Source of the DNA: an uncultured Opitutaceae bacterium
Lineage (GTDB): Bacteria; Verrucomicrobiota; Verrucomicrobiia; Opitutales; Opitutaceae
NCBI GenBank assembly: GCA_937942145.1
Contig: CALDFV010000029.1
Coordinates: forward strand, 1-44,963
Direction: 5' to 3'
DNA length: 44,963 bases
Shown: positions 18,163 through 28,008 of the stretch, one piece after another
How positions within the stretch are numbered: position 1 is the first letter of the stretch
Layout: each line of letters starts with the position of its first letter
The notes under the pieces: generated by a model
Databases searched by the model: none
What the model saw: the letters and a program-made list of their open reading frames with translations, nothing else
Told to the model about the DNA's origin: nothing
Program-made: the position numbers and the translations under genes

Positions 18163-18972
18163 GTGAATAGGGGCGCAAATGCACTCGATGAGATGAACAA
18201 AGAAAATTTTTTCGAGCAAGCACCCTCCAATCAAAATCTGATTCAATTGTTTGAGGGCCAGTGGTTTTCAATTATGCCTGATGAGCTGGGCGTTGATTCA
18301 AAAGGAATCGGAAAGCTTCATGATGATGGCCGCATTCACTGGGCTTCCTCGATTCTTGGTGGCTTTCGTGACAAATCCGTTCTTGAACTTGGCCCGCTGG
18401 AAGCTTGTCACACTGCCATGCTTGAAAAGGCCGGAGCGCGCTCGATTCTAGGAGTAGAAGCGAACTCAGAAGCCTTCCTTCGATGTTTGGTGGTGAAGGA
18501 GTTGCTTGATCTGAAGAGGGCCCGATTTAAGTTGGGGAACTTCGTGGGCTACCTGCAAGAGCAGGAAGAACGTTTTGATGTGGGAATTGCCTGTGGTGTC
18601 CTCTATCACATGAAGAATCCAGTCGAACTCATTGAGCTCTTGTCGAAAAAAGTAAGATCGCTGTTCGTATGGACCCACTATTATGACGCCGAGCTGATTG
18701 GAGGAAACGAAGTAGTGCGAAGCAAGTTCTCAGGGAGTTGGGTTGCGAGCCACATGGGGTTTGATCACCGGCTGCACGCCTACGGTTACGGCGAAGCGTT
18801 GGACTGGAAAGGATTTTGCGGAGGAGGCAGCGAATCATGCAATTGGATGGAGAAAGAGGAGATGCTAAGGGCCTTTGACCATTTCGGCTTTGAGCGTTTA
18901 GGGGAGAAGCTTGAGTCGGACCATATTCATGGCCCAGCGGTTTGGCTAGCGTTTGAAAACAGAAATCTCTAG
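18163..18972 (+). CDS. SAM-dependent methyltransferase, class I
   Basis: A 269-residue Rossmann-fold methyltransferase of unknown substrate. The SAM motif I is VLELGPLEACHTAMLEKAGA near residue 71. The acidic residue after strand 2 is in ILGVEANSEAF near 95, and motif IV is DVGIACGVLYHMKNPVELIE near 137. The C-terminal third (WTHYYDAELIGGNEVV, then KGFCGGGSESCNWMEKEEM) is likely substrate-binding. The start is GTG 18163 or ATG 18193; neither has a strong Shine-Dalgarno. It follows the UDP-xylose synthase by 22 bases, so it may modify a sugar or glycan in the same pathway. This link is inference. Confidence 0.75.
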   Translation: MNRGANALDEMNKENFFEQAPSNQNLIQLFEGQWFSIMPDELGVDSKGIGKLHDDGRIHWASSILGGFRDKSVLELGPLEACHTAMLEKAGARSILGVEANSEAFLRCLVVKELLDLKRARFKLGNFVGYLQEQEERFDVGIACGVLYHMKNPVELIELLSKKVRSLFVWTHYYDAELIGGNEVVRSKFSGSWVASHMGFDHRLHAYGYGEALDWKGFCGGGSESCNWMEKEEMLRAFDHFGFERLGEKLESDHIHGPAVWLAFENRNL

Positions 18973-19116
18973 CCCATGCCATAGCCAGATGGCTAGTGGA
19001 CGAAGCTCAGCTTCCGGAATTCTGGCATTTAAACCGGCTGACAGAAAGAAGAACCTTTTCATTGCAAGCTGGTCTTCTATCCGCTACCCGACAGGGTCTT
19101 ATTTTAACGAGCCATA

Positions 19117-22100
19117 ATGTTATCATCAATTTTTAAAAAATTCGCCGGTCGCTCCAACGTAAAGTGGCTCAAGTCTTGTCAGCCATTTGTTGAGAAAATC
19201 AATGAGCTAGAGCTGAGCTATCAATCTCTCAGTGAAGAAGAGTTAAAAGGGCACACGGAAAAGTTTCGTGAACGTTTCAAGAATGGTGAAACGCTAGAAG
19301 ACCTGCTACCTGAGGCGTTTGCCACGGTCAAAAATGCTGCCCGAAGACTGGTTGGATCAAAAAGTCTTGTGATGGGGCAGGAGATCCCCTGGGAGATGGT
19401 GCATTACGATGTACAGCTAATTGGAGGAATGGCACTTCACCAAGGGCGTATCGCAGAAATGGCTACGGGTGAGGGGAAGACACTAGTGTCGACCCTTCCT
19501 CTCTACCTGAATGCCTTGTCATCTAGAAACGTACAATTGGTCACCGTTAACGAGTACCTCGCGCAGCGGGATTCCGAATGGATGGGGCACTTGCTGAAGT
19601 ACTTAGGACTCACGATTGGCTGTATTAAGAACCAAATGCCTCCTGACCAAAAGCGTGAGATGTATGGTTGTGACATTACCTACGGCACTGCATCGGAATT
19701 CGGGTTTGACTACCTCAGGGACAATGGGATGGCACACAGTAAAGAGGAGCAGGTTCAGCGCGATCATTTTTTTGTGATCATTGATGAAGTTGACTCCATT
19801 TTAATCGATGAGGCGAGAACCCCGCTCATTATTTCTGGTCCGGCCCCTATTCAACGTGAGCAGCCTTACACCAAAATGAAGGCCGGTATCCATCGATTGG
19901 TAACAAAACAAGTTGCATTGTGCAACAAACTTGCAAGCGCGGCGAAAATTGAGCTCGACAAAGACGAAGAAACGGTGGCCAAGGAGGCTCAGGCCTTCCA
20001 GGAAGAATCGGCCCGGATTGCTAAAGAAAATAAGGCTCTTGGAGCGAATGGAGAGCCTCTCTTGCCTCAGCCGGAAGCGGCCGACCCTTTCGCAGATCTT
20101 TTGTTGGTCAAACTAGGGACACCTAAGAATAAGACATTCTTGAGACTCATGGAGAATGGGGAGTATCGCCGTGAGTTCGACAAGTTTGATACGGAAATGC
20201 ATGGAGACCTGAACAAGGATCGCATGTACCACCTCAAAGAAAGACTCTACTATGTGATTGATGAAAAGCAGAGGCAAGCTGATCTGACTGAAAATGGCAG
20301 GAAGGAGCTGCGGCCTGATGATCCCGACGCATTCATGTTGCCGGACCTCGCGACTCGATTCAGCGAACTCGATAAAGACTTATCTCTGTCGCCGGAAGAA
20401 AAAGACGCCGTCAAACTAGCTGAGCAGGAGAAACTAGAAGTAGTTGGAGAAGATATACACGCGATCAGCCAGTTGCTGAGAGCGTATTCGCTCTACGAGA
20501 AAGACGTCGAGTACGTAGTGCAAGACGGGAAGGTCGTGATCGTGGATGAGAATACGGGGCGTATTATGCCTGGCCGGCGTTGGGGCGATGGACTGCATCA
20601 GGCGGTTGAGGCGAAGGAAAACGTGACGATCGAGAGAGAGTCGCGAACCTATGCCACTATAACCGTTCAGAATTACTTCCGATTGTATGACAAACTCGCA
20701 GGAATGACGGGTACAGCGGAAACTGAGGCGACTGAGTTTCATGACATCTATTCATTGAACGTCGCGATCATTCCCACAAACGAGCCCTGTATCCGGATTG
20801 ACGATAATGATGTGATTTTCAAGTCGCGTCGTGAAAAGTACAATGCGGCGATAAACGATATCGAGTTAGCCCATAAGAAAGGGCAGCCCGTCCTTGTCGG
20901 GACGGTATCGGTTGAAGCTTCGGAATTACTAGGGCGGATGCTGAGGAGGCGGAACATTCCTCACAATGTTCTCAATGCGAAGTACCATCAGCAGGAGGCA
21001 GAAATCGTTGCCCGTGCGGGGATTAAAGGGGCTGTCACAATCGCCACCAACATGGCGGGTCGAGGAACCGACATCAAGTTGGGTGAGGGTGTCAAGGATC
21101 TCGGTGGCCTTCTGGTGGTCGGTACGGAGCGGCACGAGTCCCGGCGTATTGATCGTCAGCTTAGGGGCCGCTGTTCCCGTCAGGGCGATCCAGGGCGGTC
21201 GAAGTTCTTTATTTCTTTGGAGGATGATTTAATGCGCCTTTTTGCGAATTCAGGTCCCATGGCCAAAATTCTGCAAAATTCGATGGAAGAGGGTGACCCT
21301 CTAGAGCATCCTCTCTTGAACCGCTCTATTGAGACCGCCCAGAAAAAAGTCGAGCAGCAGAACTACTCGATTCGTAAGCGACTACTTCAGTATGATGATG
21401 TATTGAATAAGCAGCGCGAAATTATTTACGGGATTCGCAACGAGGCCCTGCGAGGTGAGTCTCCCAGTAATACTATTTTTGAATTGGTTGAAGAAGAGCT
21501 GGCTGAGCGGGTGGAGACGGAGCCGAACGGAGTGGACGGCGACTTGAGCGGCTTTGTGACCTGGGCGAATTCACATTTCCCGATTGGCTTGCGAGATGAG
21601 GATCTCTCTGGAGTGAACTCGGAATCCGCCATCGATGTGGTGATGAGTAAAGTCAAGGAGGCTTATCGCCTCAAAAAGACAGCGGAAAATGAGGCGGCTC
21701 TTCTGCACCTTGAGCGTTTTATACTGCTGAATTCGATAGATGGACGCTGGCAGGAGCATCTCACCGAAATGGAAGAGCTTCGAAGGAGTGTCTCACTCAG
21801 GAGTTATGGACAAAAGGATCCGCTGAGTGAATACAAGAATGAAGCCTACAGCTATTTCGAGGAGTTGATCGGAATGATCCGAACCCAGCTCTGTTCGAGA
21901 CTTTTCCGGACTGCGACCAATCTAGTCGCAATTGAAAACGTCAAGACCATGCTGGCTCGCCAGGCAGTGGCGCGGGGGCCAGGTGACGTAGATCTATCTG
22001 GCCCAGTAGGTCAATCGAGCGGTCAGAAGGAAATTTCTCTGCCCAAAGTAGCGGTGAAAAGGGCAGTGCCGAAAGTCGGTAGAAACGAGCCCTGTCCGTG

Positions 22101-22140
22101 CGGAAGTGGTAAAAAGTACAAACAGTGTTGCGGGCGCTAG
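19117..22140 (+). CDS. secA: Preprotein translocase ATPase SecA
   Basis: Motor that pushes unfolded proteins through SecYEG at the inner membrane. Walker A is [11 protein letters not shown] near residue 115 and Walker B is [17 protein letters not shown] near 223. The second nucleotide fold contains [15 protein letters not shown] near 645 and [19 protein letters not shown] near 684. An extra charged segment of roughly 150-180 residues (about 255-435) sits within NBD1, accounting for the 1007-aa length against 901 in E. coli; similar inserts occur in several phyla. The C-terminal SEC-C zinc tail [18 protein letters not shown] is intact. The start is ATG 19117 and the upstream 144 bases hold no gene. 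Confidence 0.98.
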   Translation: MLSSIFKKFAGRSNVKWLKSCQPFVEKINELELSYQSLSEEELKGHTEKFRERFKNGETLEDLLPEAFATVKNAARRLVGSKSLVMGQEIPWEMVHYDVQLIGGMALHQGRIAEMATGEGKTLVSTLPLYLNALSSRNVQLVTVNEYLAQRDSEWMGHLLKYLGLTIGCIKNQMPPDQKREMYGCDITYGTASEFGFDYLRDNGMAHSKEEQVQRDHFFVIIDEVDSILIDEARTPLIISGPAPIQREQPYTKMKAGIHRLVTKQVALCNKLASAAKIELDKDEETVAKEAQAFQEESARIAKENKALGANGEPLLPQPEAADPFADLLLVKLGTPKNKTFLRLMENGEYRREFDKFDTEMHGDLNKDRMYHLKERLYYVIDEKQRQADLTENGRKELRPDDPDAFMLPDLATRFSELDKDLSLSPEEKDAVKLAEQEKLEVVGEDIHAISQLLRAYSLYEKDVEYVVQDGKVVIVDENTGRIMPGRRWGDGLHQAVEAKENVTIERESRTYATITVQNYFRLYDKLAGMTGTAETEATEFHDIYSLNVAIIPTNEPCIRIDDNDVIFKSRREKYNAAINDIELAHKKGQPVLVGTVSVEASELLGRMLRRRNIPHNVLNAKYHQQEAEIVARAGIKGAVTIATNMAGRGTDIKLGEGVKDLGGLLVVGTERHESRRIDRQLRGRCSRQGDPGRSKFFISLEDDLMRLFANSGPMAKILQNSMEEGDPLEHPLLNRSIETAQKKVEQQNYSIRKRLLQYDDVLNKQREIIYGIRNEALRGESPSNTIFELVEEELAERVETEPNGVDGDLSGFVTWANSHFPIGLRDEDLSGVNSESAIDVVMSKVKEAYRLKKTAENEAALLHLERFILLNSIDGRWQEHLTEMEELRRSVSLRSYGQKDPLSEYKNEAYSYFEELIGMIRTQLCSRLFRTATNLVAIENVKTMLARQAVARGPGDVDLSGPVGQSSGQKEISLPKVAVKRAVPKVGRNEPCPCGSGKKYKQCCGR

Positions 22141-22253
22141 AGGTTTTTGCGCACCGTGCGATCAACTCTTAGATCCGAAGAGGTTGGGGTAGTGTAATGT
22201 ACTAGTCGAAAAACCTAGTTTCCCTCTTTGGGTTTCGATTATTGTTAGATTTG

Positions 22254-22287
22254 TTGGTTTTTTGCCCTAATACGCAAAAAAAACCAA
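22254..22287 (+). other. A/T-rich hairpin between secA and the secreted-protein pair
   Basis: TTGGTTTTTTGC (22254-22265) and GCAAAAAAAACCAA (22274-22287) form an inverted repeat with an eight-base loop; the arms differ only in the A/T run length (6 T, 8 A). It is not followed by a T-run on the plus strand, so it is not a standard terminator. It may be an mRNA 3' stabiliser for secA or an operator/leader element for the gene at 22374. Confidence 0.4.
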
Positions 22288-22373
22288 ACTGATGGCTTGA
22301 TTCAACCGTATTAAGCATGATTGAATTGAAAAGGTTCACCTCACTGAAATTATCCATGAATTACGCTTGCAAG

Positions 22374-23429
22374 ATGAAAAAGCTTACAGCGATTGTTGCC
22401 TCCCTTGCTGCTGCAGGAACGGTCGTCAAAGCTCAGGAGGTTTATTCGCAGATTGTGGGAGCCATCTCTATCAATTTGCCGGCGGAAAGTGATGTTATTG
22501 TCTCATTTCCGTTCAAGCAGTCAGCCGAGTTTCGAGGCGTTCTCGATTCAGCCTCAGGGGCTGGAAATCTGGTTGTGAATGTTTCTGCCGACTCGTTGAC
22601 AAGTGGGGCGTTTGATGCCCAGTCCGGAATGCCAACCCATTACCTTGTCATTGAGTCAGGCACTCAACAGGGGGTTCACATTGACATCTCGTCCAACACC
22701 GGATCTCAACTCACGCTTGACGGTGGCGATGCGACCGGACTCGCAAATGGAGATCAAATCGCCGTTTATCCGCACTGGACCCTAGGATCGGCATTCCCGC
22801 TAGGGGTAGCGAATGAGGATGAGGATGAACCAGGATTAAGAAAAATCGAGGTAATTGTCCCGCAAGCGACATCGTCCGCTGGAAACATGATTCCTGAGGG
22901 AATTTTCTACTTTTCGGGTGGAGCCTGGCGCCAGGTTGGGGCAGGCATCAGTGCAGTAGCTGATAATTCAGTCCTGTACCATGGACGAGCGCTCGTCATA
23001 CGAAACAATGGTACGGTAATGAAGAATGCTCTTTTCTTTGGTGAAGTAATTGACGCTCCCATTGCGATTCCGTTAAGTGAATCAGATCAGTACTCATTAA
23101 ATAACTTTGTCGGTCTCAACCGGCCGCTGGCGATCACTCTAGACGAATTGGGACTAGCAGGGGGAGGCGTTTTTGAAGAAACGACGGATCCAGATAACCC
23201 GAGCGATAAGTTGCTGGTATACTCCCTGACAGAAGCCGGTAAGAACAAAAAACCCGTTGGGACGTATTATTACTATAACGGAGCCTGGCGTGAAGAAAGC
23301 GCTGGCGCTAGCGCAGACAAGGGAGGCGATTTAATTGAGCCCGGGATGGGTCTTGCAGTGCAAAAGATCCAAGTAGGCTCTAATCCTGAAGATTCCAACT
23401 GGGTAAATGAATGGGGGCTGCCACAATGA
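22374..23429 (+). CDS. Secreted TIGR02597-like Verrucomicrobia protein
   Basis: A 351-residue exported protein resembling, from memory, the TIGR02597 family found as paralogues in Verrucomicrobia; the function is unknown. ATG 22374 gives a clean signal peptide (MKKLTAIVASLAAAGTVVKA, then QEVYSQ); a start at 22317 would bury it. The mature protein is beta-rich: an N-terminal module with PAESDVIVSFPFKQSAEFRG and LDGGDATGLANGDQIAVYPHW, then two similar modules marked by GIFYFSGGAWRQVGAG (about residue 178) and GTYYYYNGAWREESAG (about 298), suggesting internal duplication. No catalytic motif is seen. Its stop overlaps the next start (ATGA, 23426-23429), so the two proteins are probably made in fixed ratio. 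Confidence 0.78.
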   Translation: MKKLTAIVASLAAAGTVVKAQEVYSQIVGAISINLPAESDVIVSFPFKQSAEFRGVLDSASGAGNLVVNVSADSLTSGAFDAQSGMPTHYLVIESGTQQGVHIDISSNTGSQLTLDGGDATGLANGDQIAVYPHWTLGSAFPLGVANEDEDEPGLRKIEVIVPQATSSAGNMIPEGIFYFSGGAWRQVGAGISAVADNSVLYHGRALVIRNNGTVMKNALFFGEVIDAPIAIPLSESDQYSLNNFVGLNRPLAITLDELGLAGGGVFEETTDPDNPSDKLLVYSLTEAGKNKKPVGTYYYYNGAWREESAGASADKGGDLIEPGMGLAVQKIQVGSNPEDSNWVNEWGLPQ

Positions 23430-25132
23430 GCATAAAAAAATTAATCACAACAGGGGCTTTGACATCGATCTTCGTAGCCAAAGTATGGGGTTCAGTCTTC
23501 TTCACAGTAGATGTGGGTAGCTTACAGGACGAGAACGGTATCGCGTTGGTGGATAAAGGGATGCTCTACCTGATTTCCAGTGGTGCCGATGGTTCCTTCT
23601 CACTTCCGACAGAAGGCTCAATCACCGGCGCGGGAGACGATTCGATCGTCGCAGCATGGGACTTGAGCGCAGAGGCCTCGACCCAGGGGGAGTATATTGT
23701 TTCCTCGGGCGAAGTTGCTTACGACGAAACTTGGGCATTGGGTGACGATCTCGCGATCCTTTGGTTTCCAAATCTAGCGGTGAGCAACCAGTCTCCGGCT
23801 GCAAGCGAGGCTTACGGATTTTACCGGAACACTTCCGTTAGCGGAGGGGGCGACGTCTGGGAACTTCCTGAGGATGGAACGCTCTTGCACAGTCTAAAGT
23901 TTTTCACGGAAGGCGATAATCCACTTGTCGAAAGCAGCGACGTACCTGCGTTGCTAGCGGCTGCAGGACTTGGAGTCGGCGAATCAGCGGGACCTCCGAC
24001 TGCTCCAACAACAGTCGCAACCAACGAGGACAATCCCGGTACAATCGCCTTCGAATGGGAGGGAGCTAGTGTCCCAGGAGGAGCTTATCGAATTGAAAGA
24101 AAGCTGGCTGGCGGCTCAGACTGGACAGTATTAGGTACTGTGGAAGCCGGAGAAACAAGTTTCGACGACCCTACAGTAGGTCGAGGGAAGGATTATGAAT
24201 ATCGATTGGTGGCCGTCAACGGCTTTGATTCCGTTGCGAGCTCTGAAGCTTCGATACAATCGCTACGATCAAGCCTCGCCAACATCGCCACCCGTGGAGT
24301 CCTAAAAAGTGGGGCTGAGGCGCTGATCCTAGGATTTGTGATTAAGGGGACGGGTCCGATCGATATCTTAGCAACGGCGAAAGGTCCGGAGCTTGCGAAC
24401 GTGGGCATTACCAATTTCGCCCTGGATCCGACAATTGCCCTTTTTCCCTTTGGCGCAACTGCTCCCGATGTGGAGAACGACGATTGGGGAAACACGCAAC
24501 TTACGGAAATCAATGATTTCGTTGGGAGATCTTTCGCTAACGATTTTACTAACCAAGCATCGAAGGACGCTGCTTTAGCGTTTTCGCCAGCAGGCACGCA
24601 GTTGTTCACCGCTATCGTCAACGACAGTGGCAATGCTGATGGCGTAGGCCTCGTGGAAGTTTTCGATGCCACGGGAACGTCGCGTAATGGAGTCGCTCCC
24701 AATGATGCGCAAAATCGACTCGTCAATGTGGCTACTCGTGGATTTGTGGGTACAGGCGACGAAGTGTTGATTGCTGGGTTTATTGTTGATGGCGAGGTTG
24801 ATTCCAAGCTATTGTTGCGGGGTTTGGGACCGTCAATTGCCGGTTTAACCGGAACGGTTGAGGATCCGACGATAACGTTATTCCGTACTGATTTTACTCA
24901 ACCGGGCTTTCCCCAAATTGAAGTCGCGACGAATGACAACTGGGAAGATGATGCTAGCAAGGTCGATGAGATAATCGCTATATCCGGACAAGTTGGAGCA
25001 GCGGTGCTAGATTCCGGTTCTAAAGACTCGATAATTTTGATCGATGCGGTTCCCGGTTTATACAGTTTCGTAATGTCGGGTGTGAGTGATGGCACTGGCA
25101 TTGGGTTAGTCGAAGTCTTCCTCGCGGACTGA
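23426..25132 (+). CDS. Secreted protein with fibronectin III-like domain and two Opitutales-type beta repeats
   Basis: A 568-residue exported protein (MSIKKLITTGALTSIFVAKV signal). After an N-terminal region of about 185 residues comes a fibronectin type III-like domain (about 190-278; YRIERKLAGGSDWTVLG, YEYRLVAVNGFDSVASS). Two tandem repeats follow, at about 286-416 (bases 24281-24673) and 434-567 (24725-25129). Each starts N.ATRG, continues LI.GF.I.G and GP.., has ND(D/N)W and SKD.., and ends G.GLVEVF. This repeat is familiar from many secreted Opitutales proteins and occurs again at 32693. Its role, surface display or carbohydrate binding, is inferred only. It is coupled by ATGA overlap to the preceding gene and followed by a strong terminator. 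Confidence 0.78.
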   Translation: MSIKKLITTGALTSIFVAKVWGSVFFTVDVGSLQDENGIALVDKGMLYLISSGADGSFSLPTEGSITGAGDDSIVAAWDLSAEASTQGEYIVSSGEVAYDETWALGDDLAILWFPNLAVSNQSPAASEAYGFYRNTSVSGGGDVWELPEDGTLLHSLKFFTEGDNPLVESSDVPALLAAAGLGVGESAGPPTAPTTVATNEDNPGTIAFEWEGASVPGGAYRIERKLAGGSDWTVLGTVEAGETSFDDPTVGRGKDYEYRLVAVNGFDSVASSEASIQSLRSSLANIATRGVLKSGAEALILGFVIKGTGPIDILATAKGPELANVGITNFALDPTIALFPFGATAPDVENDDWGNTQLTEINDFVGRSFANDFTNQASKDAALAFSPAGTQLFTAIVNDSGNADGVGLVEVFDATGTSRNGVAPNDAQNRLVNVATRGFVGTGDEVLIAGFIVDGEVDSKLLLRGLGPSIAGLTGTVEDPTITLFRTDFTQPGFPQIEVATNDNWEDDASKVDEIIAISGQVGAAVLDSGSKDSIILIDAVPGLYSFVMSGVSDGTGIGLVEVFLAD

Positions 25133-25158
25133 ACAGCTCCTCATCTCAACAAGTTTCG

Positions 25159-25199
25159 AAACCCGGTTTGCCTCTGAGGCGAACCGGGTTTATTTTTTT
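25159..25199 (+). terminator. Rho-independent terminator
   Basis: AAACCCGGTTTGCC (25159-25172) pairs with GGCGAACCGGGTTT (25178-25191), a 14-base stem with one G-U pair and a five-base loop, followed by a T-rich tail (ATTTTTTT). It starts 27 bases after the stop of the repeat-domain gene. The strong GC stem and T-run make this a confident call for plus-strand transcription. Confidence 0.93.
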
Positions 25200-25319
25200 A
25201 GAGATATTCGGGCTTAACCGATTTGAAGTTCACTGCAATCGGATCAATTATATGTTAATTTCTGCCGGTTTGAGGAAAAGAGTTCATCTTATTCAGGCAA
25301 TTTTGAAGATGTCTTCTGA

Positions 25320-26012
25320 ATGAAACTATCCGTAATTGTCCCCGCCTATAATGAAGTGGACACATTGTCGTCGTTGATAAGTGCGGTCAGAGATTGTGGA
25401 GTTCCGGATTTGCAAATCGTTGTCGTAGACGACGCATCAACCGATGGCACGGCCGACTTGCTCAAGGGGCCACTTGGCACGGAAGTTGATACAGTCGTTC
25501 ACCATTCAGTAAATAAGGGAAAAGGAGCGGCCTTGAAAACGGGTATTCAGATGGCGAAAGGGTCTCATATCATATTTCAAGATGCCGATTTGGAGTACAG
25601 CCCCAATGAGTACAGCGCACTAATCGACAGTTTAAGAAAGTCGGGTGCGGATGCGGCTTATGGATCTAGATTTTTAGGCAGAGGTCTGTCTGAAGTGAGT
25701 CCTTTCTGGCACCGAATGGTTAATGGATTTCTAACGCTTGTATCGAATTTTTTCACCGGATACCGAATTACAGATATGGAAACCTGCTTTAAGCTTTTTC
25801 CAAGCGAATTTCTGAAATCGATTGAATTCGAGGAAAACCAATTTGGAATAGAGCCAGAACTGACAGCAAAGGCGGCCATGGCGAATCTAACCATCGTGGA
25901 TGTGCCGATTTCCTACAAGCAACGAAATTTTAACGAGGGAAAGAAAATTCGTCCTAAAGACGGTGTCAGAGCCTTGTATGTTATAATTAAATACGGATTT
26001 AAGAGTTGCTAG
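25320..26012 (+). CDS. Glycosyltransferase family 2 (dolichyl-phosphate-mannose-synthase-like)
   Basis: A 230-residue GT-A enzyme that probably transfers a hexose from a nucleotide sugar to a polyprenyl phosphate. The motifs in order are SVIVPAYNEVDTLSSLI at the N terminus, IVVVDDASTDGTADLL near residue 38, NKGKGAALKTGIQMAKG near 64, the metal-binding FQDADLEYSP near 86, and AAYGSRFLGRG near 112. The later acceptor region is ITDMETCFKLF, then FGIEPELTAKA and the basic YKQRNFNEGKKI. No C-terminal membrane span is present, unlike some relatives. It opens the polysaccharide region after the terminator. Confidence 0.9.
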   Translation: MKLSVIVPAYNEVDTLSSLISAVRDCGVPDLQIVVVDDASTDGTADLLKGPLGTEVDTVVHHSVNKGKGAALKTGIQMAKGSHIIFQDADLEYSPNEYSALIDSLRKSGADAAYGSRFLGRGLSEVSPFWHRMVNGFLTLVSNFFTGYRITDMETCFKLFPSEFLKSIEFEENQFGIEPELTAKAAMANLTIVDVPISYKQRNFNEGKKIRPKDGVRALYVIIKYGFKSC

Positions 26013-26079
26013 GATTAAGCAAATCTGGAGCCTCCGTTGAGGCTATTATGGAGTTGATCGTGAATTGCGTTTATTTGAG

Positions 26080-26829
26080 ATGAGACTGTTGACGGAGTTG
26101 GCTTATAGACTACTGAGCAGCCTGCCACCTTGGCTGAAAGACCATCGCCCGATTATTGATCTTAGAAATAAACTAAGGCATTGGGAGATTCTAAGGCGAA
26201 CCCGCGATTTAGTTCCTGCTCCTGCGTACAAGGATAGTATTAGAAATGGAGATTTTAAAATTGTATTCATTTCTCCGATATATAATTCCTTCCCGCTCTT
26301 AGCGTTGTCGCTTATGGAGCAAACCTATAAAAACTGGGAACTGCTGTTCGTTCACGATGGCCCTGCGGATGATCTAGGCGAAATAGCAAAGGCGATAATT
26401 GCTAGAGATGACCGGATAAGTTTTATTGAAACAGCAGAAAGGGCAAATGATTGGGGTCACACCCCCAGGCAGATAGCGTTTGAGGAAATTCGGAAAAGGG
26501 GGATTGGAGACTTTTTAGTGGTTACGAATTCGGATAACTATCATGTCCCTGGTTATATTGAGAAGATGCTAGAGCAGTTTGATGATGACGCCCATGCAGT
26601 CTATTGTGACATGATCCACGAATACTATAGCTGGAGAAACTTTGAAACGCGACTTGAGTATTCCTTTATCGATTGCGGATGTGTGATGGCGCGGAGTGAA
26701 ACGGCTCTCAAGGCTGGTTGGAATGACAATACCTACGAGGGGGACTGGAAATACATTGCCGACCTGATCGATGTTTGTGGGACACAAGCGATACGGAAGG
26801 TTAGAGCCACATTATTTGTCCACTCCTAG
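26080..26829 (+). CDS. Glycosyltransferase family 2-like protein
   Basis: About 249 residues with a GT-A fold. After an N-terminal amphipathic segment (LLTELAYRLLSSLPPWLKDH) comes FKIVFISPIYNSFPLLALSL near residue 60, WELLFVHDGPADD near 84, the DxD-like FLVVTNSDNYHVPGYIEKML near 145, and YCDMIHEYYSWRNFE near 172. The C-terminal part contains GDWKYIADLIDVCG and a short tail. The catalytic DxD is represented by SDN, which is a relaxed version, so activity is likely but unproven. The start is uncertain between ATG 26080 and TTG 26065. It follows the preceding transferase by about 70 bases on the same strand and ends facing the minus-strand epimerase. Confidence 0.75.
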   Translation: MRLLTELAYRLLSSLPPWLKDHRPIIDLRNKLRHWEILRRTRDLVPAPAYKDSIRNGDFKIVFISPIYNSFPLLALSLMEQTYKNWELLFVHDGPADDLGEIAKAIIARDDRISFIETAERANDWGHTPRQIAFEEIRKRGIGDFLVVTNSDNYHVPGYIEKMLEQFDDDAHAVYCDMIHEYYSWRNFETRLEYSFIDCGCVMARSETALKAGWNDNTYEGDWKYIADLIDVCGTQAIRKVRATLFVHS

Positions 26830-26859
26830 CTCTGCTAAAATTGTCTTCTTGGCCCAGGG

Positions 26860-27963
26860 TTATATTCCGAATTGCTTGTAAGCGGTTTCAAAATTATCTG
26901 GGGCTGATTGGGTCTTTACCCACTCGATAAGTTCTTGGATTGAAAAATCAAAATTGGCATTCGGAGCATAGCCTAGGATCTTTCTCGCTCTCGATATATC
27001 GGCATAGCAATGCCGTATGTCTCCCGGTCGCGCGGTTCCTGTTACTTTTGCTGAGAAATCTTTTTCGAATGAATCTATTACTTTTTTCGCGACCGCCAAA
27101 ATGGATATCGGCTGACCCGAACCGATATTGAAAACCTGGTAGTCGCCTGCGTCTTTCTGAGTTGCGAGCAGGTTTGCTTGAACGATGTCGCTTATGTGTA
27201 CGAAATCTCGCAGCTGTGCCCCGTCCTCAAATACAACCGGTGCATTGCCATTGAGGATTCGACTGCTGAATATAGCGGCGACACCCGTATACGGATTTGA
27301 AAGGGATTGGCGTGTCCCGTAAATATTGAAGTAGCGAAGAGCGACAACAGGAATGCTATATTCCCTGCCTATCGAGAGCGCCATTTCTTCCTGATCACGT
27401 TTTGTAATAGCGTAGATTGATGTTGGACGAAGAGGTTTGTCTTCATGGGTCGGTACATGGGTACAAGGTTTTGTGTCCCATTCTAATTCCCAAGCCCCAC
27501 GCTCGAGTTGCTCTCTTTCTCGAAGGTTAGGGAAAACTTCGTTATCGTTTTGTTTATACAACCCCTCACCGTAGATAGACATGGAAGAGGGTATGATCAA
27601 TTTTTTTATCGGATAACGGTTCCGGTCGACGAGTAATTCGAGTAGTTTGGCTGTTCCCAAGGTATTTACTTCTGCGTACTTGGTTGGGTTCCACATCGAC
27701 TGCATCACACTGACCGCTGCTGCTTGATGCGATACTACGGAAACTCTTTCAAGGCACTTTGAGAGTAAGTTCGTATCCCTTATGTCCCCGTAAACAAACT
27801 CAGCCTCTTTGTTTACGTAGGAAGGGGGCGCTTTGATGTGCCCATGTACCATTGGATCTAGATTGTCCAAAATCCGTACCTGGTAGCCTTGTTTCAAATA
27901 TTCGTCCGCCAGATGGGATCCTACGAATCCGCACCCACCGGTTATTAGTACCTTTTCACTCAT
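26860..27963 (-). CDS. NAD-dependent sugar epimerase, probably dTDP-L-rhamnose 4-epimerase
   Basis: A 367-residue extended SDR. It has the NAD motif VLITGGCGFVGSHLADEY, then VRILDNLDPMVHGH near residue 29, FVYGDIRDTNLL near 56, HQAAAVSVMQSMWNPTKY near 79, SSMSIYGEGLY near 125, the catalytic Tyr/Lys in SIYAITKRDQEE near 183, and RYFNIYGTRQSLSNPYTGV near 210. The long EREQLERGAWELEWDTKPC insert and VHGH loop match what I remember of dTDP-L-rhamnose 4-epimerases that make dTDP-6-deoxy-L-talose. Substrate choice within this superfamily is hard to read, so the specific name is tentative. It is downstream of the GT2-GT4 gene on the same strand and probably provides its donor sugar. Confidence 0.82.
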   Translation of the reverse strand: MSEKVLITGGCGFVGSHLADEYLKQGYQVRILDNLDPMVHGHIKAPPSYVNKEAEFVYGDIRDTNLLSKCLERVSVVSHQAAAVSVMQSMWNPTKYAEVNTLGTAKLLELLVDRNRYPIKKLIIPSSMSIYGEGLYKQNDNEVFPNLREREQLERGAWELEWDTKPCTHVPTHEDKPLRPTSIYAITKRDQEEMALSIGREYSIPVVALRYFNIYGTRQSLSNPYTGVAAIFSSRILNGNAPVVFEDGAQLRDFVHISDIVQANLLATQKDAGDYQVFNIGSGQPISILAVAKKVIDSFEKDFSAKVTGTARPGDIRHCYADISRARKILGYAPNANFDFSIQELIEWVKTQSAPDNFETAYKQFGI

Positions 27964-28008
27964 TTATATTATTGAGGATATCTATTCTTTGTACTCGTTG
28001 ATTTACAT

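Noticed and set aside
22254-22287. Terminator for secA
   Set aside because: The hairpin lacks a following T-run on the plus strand, so it is listed only as a hairpin.
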